64,000 nucleotides of DNA, from NCBI GenBank assembly GCA_028456385.1, contig JALNQF010000065.1:145698-209697 (forward strand), written 5' to 3'. Below, in pieces: positions 11,514-24,013 of this stretch (position 1 is the stretch's first letter; the number at the start of each line of letters is the position of its first letter). Origin of the DNA: Ophiosphaerella korrae (taxonomy: Eukaryota > Ascomycota > Dothideomycetes > Pleosporales > Phaeosphaeriaceae). The notes under the pieces are model-generated. The model ran no database searches and had not been told where the DNA came from. It saw only the letters and a program-made list of their open reading frames with translations. Both the position numbers and the translations under genes were made by a program.

Positions 11514-11807
11514 ATGTCTTCGAGCACCTACTCGTACGCGCAGGCCAACAAGGGTGCCTACACCTCCCGTCCCTCGACTTCGTCAACCAGTATGTTGCCT
11601 ATGCACGCATTGACAAGTCTTTGAACATGACTCTAACATCAGCCAGCATACTCAACTGCTTCATCATCCAGTCTCTACGCACAGTCCGGTAACTCGTCAC
11701 GGAGCAGCCGTTATGGTAGCAAGCCACCGGTCATCCACAATGGTGGTGGCCAAACCAACGACACAAACACATCATCAAGCGCTCCGAACGGCGGTTACTA
11801 CAAATAA
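11514..11807 (+). CDS. Small Ser/Thr-rich protein, 78 residues, function unknown
   Basis: Two exons (11514-11589 and 11647-11807) joined over a 57 bp intron with a good GTATGT donor; the acceptor CCAG at 11643-11646 restores frame, whereas the CAG four bases earlier does not. The product begins MSSSTYSYAQANKGAYTS and ends in NGGYYK. It is rich in Ser, Thr, Asn, Gly and Tyr, with no hydrophobic segment and no signal peptide, so probably a disordered intracellular protein. Support for coding: the correct splice gives an open frame with strong Ser/Gly codon bias, and a clear TATA and pyrimidine leader lie upstream. I do not recognise a family and assign no function. Confidence 0.65.
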
Positions 11808-12818
11808 TTGGCTTCTTCGCTGCCTGCCTCGAGGCATAAGTGAGATGCTCGCTTGAACCTTTCTTTTAGTCGCGGCATTGCAGGAGTTCAACCGCATGGT
11901 CTGGCGTACACTGTTTTTGGCTGTTTAATGGCGCAATATGGGCACAGCGGTTTCAATGGCGTATTTCCCCTTCGCTGGATTTCGCAGCGTCATCAATGAA
12001 GGATCGCTGGGTCTGAGGTTCCTGAGCCTTGCAAAGTTGAACCTCCCCTTTTCTTCTTCCTACCACTCCCCTTCTTGAGTACTGGTTTTTCCCTGTAGTG
12101 TAATAACAATAATGTCCTGTTAAACTTTGATCATTATCAACAACTTGATGAAGTGAGGTCAAAACAAAGCCTGACATGCTTGGATGATGTCTTACATGAA
12201 CGTGCATCCTTGACGTATGCTGACCCGGCCTTATGCAGGTCCGCTACTCAACCACCCATCGGTGAGCAAGGCATAATCCGCACTTCATGTCAGGTTATCA
12301 GGCTGATGAGTGCGTATATACCATCTAACCAAAAGTACACCAAGAAGTATTGCAGCCTAACCCAATAGAGTAATTGTTGTAGTAATTCCCATAAGTTGAC
12401 TCGACTCGCTAGAGCTACTCAATCGTGGTTCCGAGGCACCCCGGCCCATCTTATATTTCAGGCACCAGGAGCTCTTAGTATCAAGAGCTCTACCTATCAA
12501 TAGCTAGTACAATTAATGATCTATCTCCCACTCATTCCTAAGCTCGTGCCTCCCGTAATATATAATACGATCAGGTCAGATTTCTCCAGGCCTAGGCACT
12601 CGGAAAGGGGTCCAACTGCAGGAACCAAAATAAGGCCCCATAGCCGGGAACAGGAAATAAACGTCATATCTCGAAAACACACTGTCGCTCTATGGTTACT
12701 CATACTGAACGGTCAACATATTCGTATTACAACGAGACCCTTCAAATCCTCTTCGGTTCTATTTGGTTTTGCATGCCTTCGCATTCATATTAGCGGTGTG
12801 GTTGATTGCTCATCTCAA
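11808..12818. other. Intergenic region, no gene recognised
   Basis: About 1 kb between convergent genes. The first part is the 3' flank of the small Ser-rich gene. From about 12,370 composition drifts toward AT, with inverted AGAGCTC/GAGCTCT words at 12,470-12,492. No domain-bearing frame found on either strand. Confidence 0.5.
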
Positions 12819-14385
12819 TCATGTTTGCATAAGGTTCCTAAACTCCATCCAGTACTTATCCTTGACCCACTTCGCCAGCACAGTGACCATCTCAAACAGC
12901 TTAAAAAAGGCAATGACTGATCCTAAGCCTCCGCTATCGAGAGGACCTAGGATCACGACACCATTTTCATTCTTATCCCTGTAAGCAATGTGCAATTTCC
13001 AATCCATACCGATGGCCGTCCACCCAAAGATAGGGAAAATTTCCTGTGCTCTAGAACCGTCTACAGCAGCGACGTGGGCTCCCGGTATTGAATTATCAGC
13101 CTCAATGGTATAATCATCACCTCCTGAAACGGGTATTTGTCCGCTTCTCGCGGGTGTCTGTGTCTCTTGATTCGCCGTCCTTGATCGCACTTTTAATTCA
13201 TCTAGCTTCGCCAACCCTGCGAAGCACCACACCCCAAGCTGTAGGCTAGCCTCAAGATAGTTTTTCCCTGGCTCGTCGACTTCAACACAGCCAGGCAGCA
13301 CCAGCCTACTTACGCTGGTCTCGGACATCTGACTGAGCCGCATAGTAGGATCGGACGTCCGAAGAGCGGTATATACAGGCGCAGTGGCGGGTGTATGGGC
13401 AGAGATTGCGACGGCGAGATCGGTTTTCTTGGTGGGGATCGCGGTATTGTGGACGTGGGGAAGGAGGGTGGCATCATTGATGCCGCTATACTGTCTGCGA
13501 CCCAAAATGTTAGACTCATCGTGAAAGAACTCAAAGTTAGAACTCATACATCCTTGACGCATAGCATCCCTTCTAGTTCCGGCTGTGCAAACACCTCCTC
13601 TAAGAACTTGTTCGCGATCGATAACCATGATGCTTCTGCTTCATTGTCGTCGAAACAGGACTTCGCTCGGTCAAGCGTGTTTGCGGCTATTCTCCAAAGG
13701 TTCTGGTCGACAAACTTGTCGCTAGTTTTAGATATTCTAAAAGCGTAATCCGGAACAACTTCGAAAGGTAGGGTTGCTTTGATGGTTTCTTAGACGTGTC
13801 TGTTACAAGTTGCTGCAAAATATGATCGCAGATAGGAGATCATTGCACCTTTAGAGAGTCAGAAATGACTTCAACACCGTGCAGAGGCAATCCATGTATC
13901 ATATCAAGCACGGTTTGTGGAGTATTCTCATCTGCGGATGTGGTGTACTTGAGCGGCGGGGTAGCAAAGCGGTATATGTCTCGTAGCTCACGCACAGGGC
14001 TATTTGCCCCGATCTTAGTCGGAGATGAGGATCGAGAACGCGCAGTTGGAGGTAATTGGGTGTCACTGAGCACTGATGTTGCTATAGTGACAGACAGCTG
14101 GTCGTCTTGGGTCCTGGTGCGCTTGCGCGGCGACGACATAGTAACACAGTTGTAGGAATTCAGACTAGTGTGGTGCTTTCGATTTAAAGACCGATATCTT
14201 GAGTCAGGTCGAGGGGTATACAACGATTTCTTAGGTGGAATCGAGAGCGATGGGGATGCAGGAGCGATGCGGGTACTGCCGTCCCCGTGGCCGACTGATG
14301 CAGGCGATGATAATGGCGTCTGGAGATATTCGTATTTATGAGTATCAAATACCCAAGAGCGGACGAAGTCCCAGTCATCTGCCAT
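12819..14385 (-). CDS. Fungal PD-(D/E)XK nuclease-like domain protein (possibly broken)
   Basis: The minus strand shows the layout of a widespread, often subtelomeric or repeat-associated ascomycete family with a PD-(D/E)XK nuclease-like fold. The N-terminus from 14385 is MADDWDFVRSWV, then LQTPLSSP, SSPRKRTRTQDD, RSSSPTKIG and LHGVEVISDSLK. The middle has LWRIAANTLDRAKSC and EASWLSIANKFLEEVF. The nuclease-like part has TDLAVAIS, then VEVDEPGKNYLEASLQLGVW, where Glu/Lys of a D/E-X-K motif may sit. The intron 13491-13549 (GTATGA...ACAG) restores frame. The join between DSLK (about 13855) and the exon starting near 13793 cannot be made in frame with canonical sites, so either an unusual intron or a one-base frameshift is present. 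Location next to the RIP-mutated block would suit a decaying gene. Members' function is unproven. Confidence 0.6.
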
Positions 14386-14730
14386 ATGATGCGATAAAGA
14401 GACGAACAATTGAGAAAGTATACGCAATACTTGAAGATGTGAAGCGGAGAGTTCAGATCGAGAACGCCGGGATCTGCCCCCCACCAGCTGTTGGCCAAGC
14501 AACCACTAAAACTCTACTACATCTATATACTAACAGACATAAGCGAATCCACCAATATCCCGCTGCACCACTTGAAATTACCTGCAAATTAATCGCTATA
14601 CCTGCCGCTACCTTGTCCTCAAATTTCAAGTCTGCACAATGTCTGTAGCCCTTGTTGTCGCCCTGCAAACTTGTCGTTTTCCGTCCGTACGCGTCTGTTT
14701 TTCTCCCTTTTTCTTACTGCACGTCTGTTT
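14386..14730. other. Upstream region and boundary to AT-rich compartment
   Basis: Composition is still balanced to about 14,700, then turns abruptly AT-rich. The word CGTCTGTTTTTCT occurs twice (14691-14703 and 14722-14734), a small direct repeat right at the boundary. It could be a transposon end or filler at an insertion junction; not resolved. Confidence 0.45.
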
Positions 14731-15799
14731 TTCTATCTAGATTATATATACTCTGTGTAGCACGTTTAAATTAGTCCTATTTTAGTCTTGTTTTAGTCCT
14801 ATTTCTACCCCTTTACTCTAGTATAATCTTTTACTAGGCCTGTAGTATACCGCTACTATATGTTAATCTCCCTATTACGCTAACTTTTACTTAGGTATTA
14901 AGCTAGCTATCTTCTATAATCTTCTATACTACCTATTACGTTTACTATATATCTATAAAGTTCTATAAAAACTATATTAGTACCTTATATTAGCCTTACT
15001 TTAATTATACTCTTATAAGTTTACTTAGTAGTACTCTTAACTATCTACTAACCTACTTATATATACTTCCTATTCTACTTATAGTTACTATTTATAGCTT
15101 CTATCTATAGACCTTAATAGTTTACCTTTATAATAAGCCTATATAGTATCCCTACTACTACGTAGTAAGCTTATAACTACTTATAATACTTCTATAGGGC
15201 TATCTACCTACTATAAATAGTCTTTACCTCTAGAGATAGTATATAATAAGGACTTTCTAGAGTCTTTACTAGATAATATTCTTACTACGCTACTATAGCC
15301 TACTATATAGCCCCTACTAAACCTAGATTACTTTAATTTAGCTACTTTATAAGTACTCTATATATATTATAGTACTTTATACTAGCTAAATAAGCGTAAG
15401 TCCTTATCTACTATAGACTACTCTAAGTTTACTCTTTACTACCTTAATAGCTAAGTAAACCTACTACCTTTAACTCTACTTTTATATTACTTATATACTC
15501 TACTCTATAACTTATTATAAGAGGCTAGAAACTTCTATAGAGATTTACGCTAGTATAATTTAGCTTTTATATTTACTTTACTAGACTATACGCCTATAGA
15601 TTATAGCGCTAGTAGTCTTAGTATCTAGTTATTTTAAATTTATAGTACTCTTTACTATAAGAGTAGTCTATTAGAAGAGCTTATAAGTACTTTACTTTAG
15701 TACACTTAGTTATACTTTTATAATTCTTAGTTTATAGTGTCTATATAGTACTAGTAGAACTTAGGTTTATAGCTTAAGATTTTCTAGAGACTTACTACT

Positions 15800-18109
15800 A
15801 TACTTTATAAGATTAGTAATCTATATATTAATATTTATTAAACTATATAAGAGCGTTTATAGCTAGCTTAGGGAGATTCTTATATTATACTAACTAGTAA
15901 TCTTAAAATAACTATAGAAATAGGTATAGATTAGTACTACGAGAATACGCTAACTAGTAATAAGTTAGGTTTAATTATCCTAGACGCTATAGCTACTAAA
16001 ATATATTACCTAATTATTCTTATAGCTTAAAATTCTAATACGCTATTTTATATTAGTACTACCTATTTCTCTTATATACTATTATATTACGTTTTAATAT
16101 TCTCTTATAGTAATAAGAGATAAAGTCTAAGTTTATAGCTTTATAATATAGATAGATCTTATATAAAAGATAAGCTTACTTAGTAAGCTTATTTTTAGTA
16201 CTATTTATATACCTACGCTAGTACTATAACTATTCTATTTCTCTATTACTAGCTATTTTAGTAGTATTTAGTTAATATTTAAGCTATCTTAGATTAGGTA
16301 CGTATATAATAGATCTAATATAACTAGAAAACTTTTTACTTAGACTTTTATAGTAGTATTATAAATACTCTTATATAAGATAATACTTTAGATACTCTTA
16401 TTAGTTACTATATTATCTTACCTTCTTCTTATCTTAGGAGTTTGTAGTTTATTAGCTAGTATTATTAGGATTCTATAGTAATTATATAGTAATTTAGCTA
16501 GCTTATATTATTTATTACCTTTATAGCTAGTCTTTACTAGCCTAAAATTAGCTATAAACTCTATATAGGAGAGACTAGTTTAAATAGGCCTAATTTAGTT
16601 AGCTATATTTTCTATTTAAAGTTATAGGAGTTACTTTCTAACGTAAAGTAGGGTTTATTTAGGCTATATTTAGGTTATATTTATACTATTAAGTACTAGA
16701 AATAGGGATTACTATATATATATTTACTACTTTTTCTACTTCTAGTAACTTATAACTTATTTATAGACCCTATTTATATTAATACGTAGATTTATATAGA
16801 GATTTTACTAGTTAAAGATAATCTTATAAGCTTACTTATAGGTATTATATAGAAGTATATACTCTATAAGCTATATAGTAAGTATAATCTTATAATACCT
16901 TATATAGTTAAATAGGCTAGTAAGGTATTTCTAGTATATTTAAAGAAGTATCTTAAGCTATTTTAAGAGGATATAGTTATATATAAAGATAGTTATCTAG
17001 AGTATTAGCGCTATAATAACTATTATATAGTTAGGGTAAAGGTTTATAGTTATATAGTAAGCTTTAATAACTACTAGGTTATCTTATATAACTTATACTT
17101 TCTTTATAAGTATACTACTTATATAAATATAGAAGTTTATAGGATAATATACGCTATTAAATATATATACAAGTATATTTATAAGGGTATTAATTAGGCT
17201 GTTTTAAATATTTTAGACTAGGATAAAGTATAGTAGTACTTAAATAGTTATTACGTTAGTCTATTAGAAGCTATTTAGTAGCTATTTAAGTTTCCTATTT
17301 ATAAGGAGTTCCCTCCTATTATAGCCCTTGTAGTTTATTTACTAGATTAGTAGATAGTTATATTTTTAGATAACGCTACCTAGGATAAGCTTACTAAGTA
17401 GCTAGAGAAGTCTATAACTACACTTATAGTATTCTTTTAATATAATATAAACTTTACTAATAGTTATTAGCTACTTTATTAGGACTTTCCTACTAGTTTT
17501 ATATAGAACGTAAGTTATAAAACTTAGATAATTTACTAGTAGAGTACTATAATTAGCTGTATATATTTTTATAGTCTTATATAGGGTAAGTAGTATTATT
17601 TATAGATACTTTTAACTATTATATAGGGCCTAATAAGCTTTAAGGACTTATAGACTTTTAATAATACTACTTATTCTACCTTTTAGGCTACTATAGAGGC
17701 TTATAGATTACTATTATATAATACTAATTAGGTAGCTTGTTTTTATAATACTATTCTCTTTACTACTAGCTAGGCTTTATAGTCTCTTTTTATATCTACT
17801 CTCTTTAATAGTCTTATTATAGACCTACTTACTATCTAGACTACTTTCTATACTAACTTATATAATAACTTATAAGGTCTTATAGCTACTCTTACTATTT
17901 CCTTTATAGCTAATACGTATCTTAATTATAGGCTTTATTTAGTTAAGGGTCTACTTATAAAGTCTAGAAAGTATCTTACTAATTTTAGGCTACTTGTTTA
18001 TAAGTATAACTAGAGTTAGTAGGTTAGTAATTAGCTTATTATAGCTAAACTAGCTTACAATATAGAAGAAATAGATTCTACCTTCTAGGATATATATTCT
18101 AGCTTTAAT
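15800..18109 (+). mobile_element. Helitron, N-terminal/Rep half, RIP-inactivated
   Basis: Reading frames interrupted by many stops still show a Helitron Rep/helicase order. Around 16,430-16,560 is the block before and including FITF, matching the LPSS...DLFITFTCNP region of the Helitron_like_N domain. Near 16,560-16,740 the element has QKQGLL followed by a hydrophobic LLLFL end; both His of the expected HUH motif read as Tyr (CAT to TAT). At 17,157-17,195 is IKYIYKYIYKG, a very characteristic Helitron motif. The frame is cut at 18,109 by Gypsy element A, and the helicase half continues at 24,014. The 5' terminus was not found. No intact product is possible. Confidence 0.8.
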
Positions 18110-18568
18110 TGTAATAGGCTACCTATTATCGACTATAGGCACCTATATTAGAAGTTAGTAGATTGCGAGGTAATAACAAAAGCTTGTATTAGGATCTATA
18201 ATAACTATAAATAGTAGGAGATGTTTCGTAACTATCTTGTACTAGCGTTCTATAGTTAAAGGATTAAATTACTAATACTATCTTAATAATATATATCTTA
18301 GTGTCTATATACTCTAGGTAATCTATTTGTACAACCTTATAGATTACTACTAATCTATTCGCACGTAACTATAGATTACTCTAATCTATTAGTATATTAT
18401 TATAGATTACTACTAATCTATTTATACGTAACTATAGATTACTACTACGTATCCTAGTTGTAGGTAGTCTCCTAATTAAGATTGTTACCTTGCTTATTCT
18501 ATACTTTGTTAGTACTTAAGTTAGGATTAATTAGTTCTATCTTAATTTCTTCTATTACACCCGTAATA
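18110..18568 (-). repeat. LTR of element A (3' LTR), 459 bp
   Basis: On the plus strand it begins TGTAATAGGC and ends CCCGTAATA. It contains several copies of the word TAGATTACTACTAATCTAT between 18,340 and 18,440. Same length as its partner at 23,555. Confidence 0.9.
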
Positions 18569-18679
18569 CTATCTCCTCTTCTAAGTAGGTCTTAGTTTTC
18601 CTGTCCTAGGGCTAAAGTTATTAATCTAGTTTCTTTATTAATATAGAGTTCTTTATCCTCTCTTATACCTACTAAGTCT

Positions 18680-19250
18680 ACTCTCTATTACCTTTAGTTA
18701 GCTAATTATATACTACGTTATAGAGTAGCTATATTTTTTTATTCTTATTGTAAGTCTTTAAATTCTCTTCTAGAATATATTTCTTTAAAGTATAGTAAGG
18801 CTTATAAGGTATATATTTATACTAACGCTTATGCGTCTTGTAATCTTTTTAGCGTATCCCTTGTAGAATATAAGTTAATAATACTTACTCTTACGTCTAG
18901 GCTTATTTATAATAGGGAGAGCTATTAACTATACTTAAGATAAACTATCTAAATAGATTGCTAAGGCTAAAAAAGAATATAATTGTATTCTAAGTATATA
19001 GGTAGAAAATTACACTTGTTTAATTTGTCTCTATAAGACGAAGGTCTTAAATAATAAGAAGTCTATTACGTAGGCTACTCTTATTAAGTCTAAGCTTAAT
19101 TTTAAGGCTATAGTAGAGGCTGTTCCTATTATAATAGGCGTTCCTATCGTCTCTTTATCTAGTAGTAGTAATATTAGTTCTCTTAGTTTACTACTAAGTG
19201 TTCTAGAGGGTTTTAACTTTAGAACTCCTCTAGTTTCTTAGAGTAATTAA
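18680..19250 (+). pseudogene. Antisense frame of Gypsy family, copy in element A
   Basis: Runs opposite to gag-pol between the 3' LTR and the pol end. Readable parts include AYKVYIYTNAYASCNLF, SRLIYNRESYQ, a Lys-rich coiled-coil-like part (KAKKEY, CLYKTKVLNNKK), and the Ser-rich block SSSSNISSLSLLL. The same blocks recur in B, C, D and E. Interrupted by RIP stops and a frame change. Function unknown. Confidence 0.6.
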
Positions 19251-22200
19251 GATTATCCTCTAGTTCTTATATTTTCTTAATTCCTTAGTAACTATATACT
19301 AGTAATTTGTAGAATTGTTATATAAATTCTCTTTAGATTTTACTTAGAATATATATTCTTCTATAAGCTCGTGTAAATCCTTCTTAGATCTCTAGTTTTT
19401 CTATTTCTTTAGATACTTCTTGCGTTATTTTCTAAATCTATTTATCTAGCTTACTACTTGTTCTTTTAAGTATTGTAGCTATCTTAGGTATATTTAGGAC
19501 TAAGTATCTTTCCTCGTTCTTAATTAGAACTATACTAGTAGCGCTTACTTTTTCTTGTAAGTCTAGTCTTCTACTAAAGGTATCTATAAATTAGTTGTCT
19601 TTCCTTTTTATATATATAATTTCTATATTAAATATTAATAAGTATTCTTACTATCTTGTATAGCGTTATAATAGTTCTTTATTTGTTATAAATCTTATAA
19701 GATTCTTATAATCTATATAGACCTTTATCTAATACTTTACTCCTTATAGGTATACTCTCTATTATTTAAATACTTTGTAGATTGCTAGTATTTCCTTATT
19801 ATAGATTAGGTAATTAAGTTCTACTATCTTTATTTTCTTAGAGAAGTATTTAACTAAGTATTCTTTTTTAGTCTCTAGGTCTTCCTATATTAGTGCTATT
19901 CTATAGACTAAGTTAGATACGTCTATCTTTACTATTACTAGTAGGTCTAGGTTGTATATTCTAATAACTAGGTTTTCTATAAACTTTTTCTTAATCTTCT
20001 TAAATACTTTATTATATTCTTTTATCTATTTAAATAGCGTATCCTTTTTTATAAGCCTTATTATTAGTTCTATATCTTTAGACTATCTTACTATTAACTT
20101 TCTATAAAAGTTAGCTAGTCTATAAAATTACTATACCTCTTTTAGGTTTCTTAGTATTAGCTATTTATTAATTAATCTAATCTTTTCTAGGTTAATCCTA
20201 ATTTTTCCTAGTTTAATAATAAATCTAAGGAAATCTATTTCCTTTATATAGAACTCGCATTTTCTTATTTTAAGAAATATTTTAGCTTCTACTAGTTTTT
20301 CTAGTACCTTATATATATATTGTACGTGTTCTTCTTCTATTTCTAAGAATATAAGGATATCGTCTAAGTATATAAATATAAATATATCTAAGTACTCCTA
20401 TAGTACTATATTAATTTATTCCTAGAAAGCTACTAGTGCGTTTGTTAAGCTAAATAGTATAACTAAATATTTATATAATCTCTATTATGTTCTAAATACT
20501 ATTTTCTATTTATCGCCTTCTTTAATTCTAATTTAGTAATAGGTGTTCTAGATATCTAACTTTATAAAGATTATTACTTTCTATAGTTTATCTTATATTA
20601 CGTCTATCTTTAGTAAGGGATATTAGTTCTTGTTTGTAACTACGTTAGTTTTTCTAAAGTCTACGCAAAGTCTTTTATTACTTATTCTTTTTTTATCTAT
20701 AAAGATAAGTCTATAAGCTACTAAGGATTTAGATTCTTTTATCTATCTTTTTTTTATTGCGTTTTAAATAAATACTTGTTTAATCTTTAATTTTTCTTCT
20801 ATTTTCTAGTAGACTAAGCTCTATCTTATATCTTTTCCTTCTTTTATTTCTATTACTAAGTCCTATAGTTAATATTCTAGAAGGTAGTCTTCTAGTTTAA
20901 TAAGCTATTTCTCCTATTTCTTATATTCCTCTAGGAATTCTCCTTTATATATACTTATATTAGCTTTTAATATATCTATTTTACTATAACTAATTTGTTT
21001 AGTTCTTTAATTAATATATAGGTTAGTTATCTATAACTATAGTATACCTAGTATAATATCTTGTTTATTATTAATTGTTGTTATATCTATAACTATGTTC
21101 TAGATTTCTAGTCTTTCTAGCTTTAGTGTTAAAGGTACTATCTTAAACTATATAGGTTTCTAGAATAGTTTTCTTTTAATTATACTTAATTATTAAAGGT
21201 ACTTCTTTATTATATACTTTATTCTTTGTATTTCTATAAACTTCTTTAATATAAAGTTTCTTATAGCTCTACTATTAATTATTAATTATACTTTCTTTTC
21301 TTAGTATATACCTATTTTTGTAATATATAGGCCTCTTATACTTTCTAGCTTTTCTTACTTTAGCGTCTTTGTAAATTATCTATCTTTTTAGAGCTATAGC
21401 CCTATCTTAAGTTTATATTCTTTATATTTTAGATATTTATTATTTATATATTTATACTATAGTCCTCTCTAGACGTATTTCTTAGTTAACTTAGATCTAG
21501 GTCTTACTACTAGGTATCTATCTTCTAGGATTACTTCTTATCCTTAGATATCTTCTACTATAATTACTCTTATATAGTTATAACCTCTTCTTTTTATAAG
21601 CTATATATTATTATTTACTTTAGGGTTTCTATATATAATATAATTCTTATCTAGGTATAATATCTATAATACTTTAAAATGTACTAGATACTCTAGATCT
21701 ATTATCTTGTTATCTCCTTCTTAGTACTTGTCTTTGCTAGGTATATCTATAGTTAGGATATAGTATACTACTAGTACTTTTAGTATATAGGCTTTATTAA
21801 TCTATCGCGTTTTTCTTACAAGGTATTACTATTCTCTTTATATAGGTATTCTTCTTACTATAACTATATATTACTTTATCTATTCTTAAAATAGTATAAA
21901 TTTTATTTCTTTAAGATTACGTTCTTTTTAGTCTTTATACGCTTCTTCTATACTTATAACTATTAAGTATATCTAAACAAACTTCTATTCTTTATTTTAT
22001 TCCTCTATATCTATTATTATATAGCTATTATAACTATATACTATTAGCTAGGCGTACTCTATACTTCTTATACTAACTTATCTTCTACTTTCTTATAGTT
22101 CTTTAGAGGTAGTTATAGTAGTCTCTTTATCTAGTACTAGTTTATTAGCCTAGATTAATAGTACTAGGGGCTCTTCTTCTTCTAAGTCTTCTATTAGTAA

Positions 22201-23554
22201 GTCTATTACTTATACTATTTCTTTTAGCTAAGCTTTTATTCTTTCTTTTATTGTAGCTACTCTATATCTCTATTATAAGAAGTATCTTACTCTCTATTTA
22301 CTAGAAAGGTACGTATAGTAGTTATTATTATAATAAAAGGTCTAGTAGAGTATTATATATTGTACTTCTTTGCTTTTAGCTACTTTCTCCTAAGGTTTAG
22401 CCTATGCTTATAGTACTTCTTTCTTCTTTTTAGTTATCTTTAACTATATTTCCTTTTTTAGGTCTTTACTCTTATAGTCTTTTGTAAAATATCCTAGTTT
22501 CCTATATTTATAATATACTATATCCTTTTTCTTTCTTAATTAGTAGTCTCTCGCGTAGTAGCCTAGTTTACTATAGTTAAAGTATATAAAGTCTTTATTC
22601 TTCTTTTTCTTTTTATCTTTATTAGTATTAAGGATTATTAGGTCTCTTTTATTATAGTTCTAGGTGTAACCTCTATACTTGTTTTTTTTCTATTCTTAAA
22701 GATTGTTGTTAATTTAGATTACCTATTACTTTAGGGCTTCTAGTATTCTTAGTTTCTCTATATATATTATCTTGTATTAGATCTTAGAGTTAAGTCCTTG
22801 TTTAAATTGTAATATTAAGGCTAACTTATTCTATTCTATATTTTACAATAGTTATTTAAACTATAATATATACTTTAGAATACTCTAGTTCTATATAAGC
22901 TTCTCTAGCTACTCTTTAGCTTATTAGGTAATATCTATGTCTTTAAACGCTGCTCTTATTTGTTTAGTAAAGTATTTATAACTTCTAAAAATAGCTCTAG
23001 TTTTATCCTTCTAGGTTATTAGTAAATATATCGTGTAATCTATCTAGTAAGGTTTATACTATCTTATTACGTCTTCTTTAAGGTGTAATCTAATATATAT
23101 TACCTTTTTTTCTTCTATATTAAAGTGTAGTACTTGTATATCTATTTAGAGTTGTGCAGATATAATAAAGGGTCTTAGTTTTTCTCTTATTCTGTTAAAC
23201 TTCTTTAGGACGGGTATTTTTAGTAGTTTCTTTATTGTACTTATCTCTAGTCTTTTAGTAATTAATTCTATCTAGTTCTATCCTTAGATAATAGCCTTAA
23301 TCTATACTTTGTTTTGTTTTGCGTAATTTTGTAGTTCTTTATTCTACGTTTCTAAGGTATTAATTACTATTTTTATATCTTCTTTATTATTAATTAATTA
23401 GTTAAGATAACCTTTAATTGTTTCTTATATAGTACTATTAGACTTATAACTACTTTTAGGGGCTTTACTTATTTTAGTTAAACTTTCTACTATTATATTA
23501 GCTAGACTACGCGCTACTTACGCTTTGCTTCTTGTAATAACTAAATTAGTAAGG

Positions 23555-24013
23555 TGTAATAGGCTACCTATTATTAACTATAGGCACCTATATTAGAGGT
23601 TAGTAGATTACGAGGTAATAACAAAAGCTTGTATTAGGATCTATAATAACTATAAATAGTAAAAGATGTTTTACAACTATCTTGTACTAGCGTTCTGTAG
23701 TTAAAGGATTAAATTACTAATACTATCCTAATAATATATATCTTAGTATCTATATACTCTAGGTAATCTGTTTGTATAACCTTATAGATTACTACTAATC
23801 TATTCGCACGTAACTATAGATTACTTTAATCTATTAGTGCGTTATTATAGATTACTACTAATCTATTTATACGTAACTATAGATTACTACTACGTGTCCT
23901 AGTTATAGGTAGTCTCCTAATTAAGATTGTTACCCTGCTTGTCCTATGCTTCGTTAGCACTCGAGTTAGGATTAATTAGTTCTATCTCGATTTCTTCTAT
24001 TACACCTGTAATA
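23555..24013 (-). repeat. LTR of element A (5' LTR), 459 bp
   Basis: Pairs with 18,110-18,568; differences between the two are mostly C/T or G/A, as expected from RIP. The gag side of the element abuts it at 23,554. Confidence 0.9.

Larger units (their letters stand above)
18110..24013 (-). mobile_element. Ty3/Gypsy element A, integrase-deleted, inserted in Helitron
   Basis: A 5,904 bp element with two 459 bp LTRs and a perfect 5 bp TSD (TTAAT at 18,105-18,109 and 24,014-24,018). Coding runs on the minus strand: gag at about 23,480-22,400 with zinc-knuckle remnants, protease near 21,300, reverse transcriptase with the YLDD box at about 20,352-20,365, and RNase H near 19,600-19,850. Compared with elements D and E, the whole integrase is missing: sequence jumps at about 19,275 from the end of the RNase H/linker region directly to the 3' end, a 1,152 bp loss (384 codons). 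A plus-strand antisense frame lies at 18,680-19,250. Stops caused by RIP are everywhere, so the element is dead. Confidence 0.9.
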
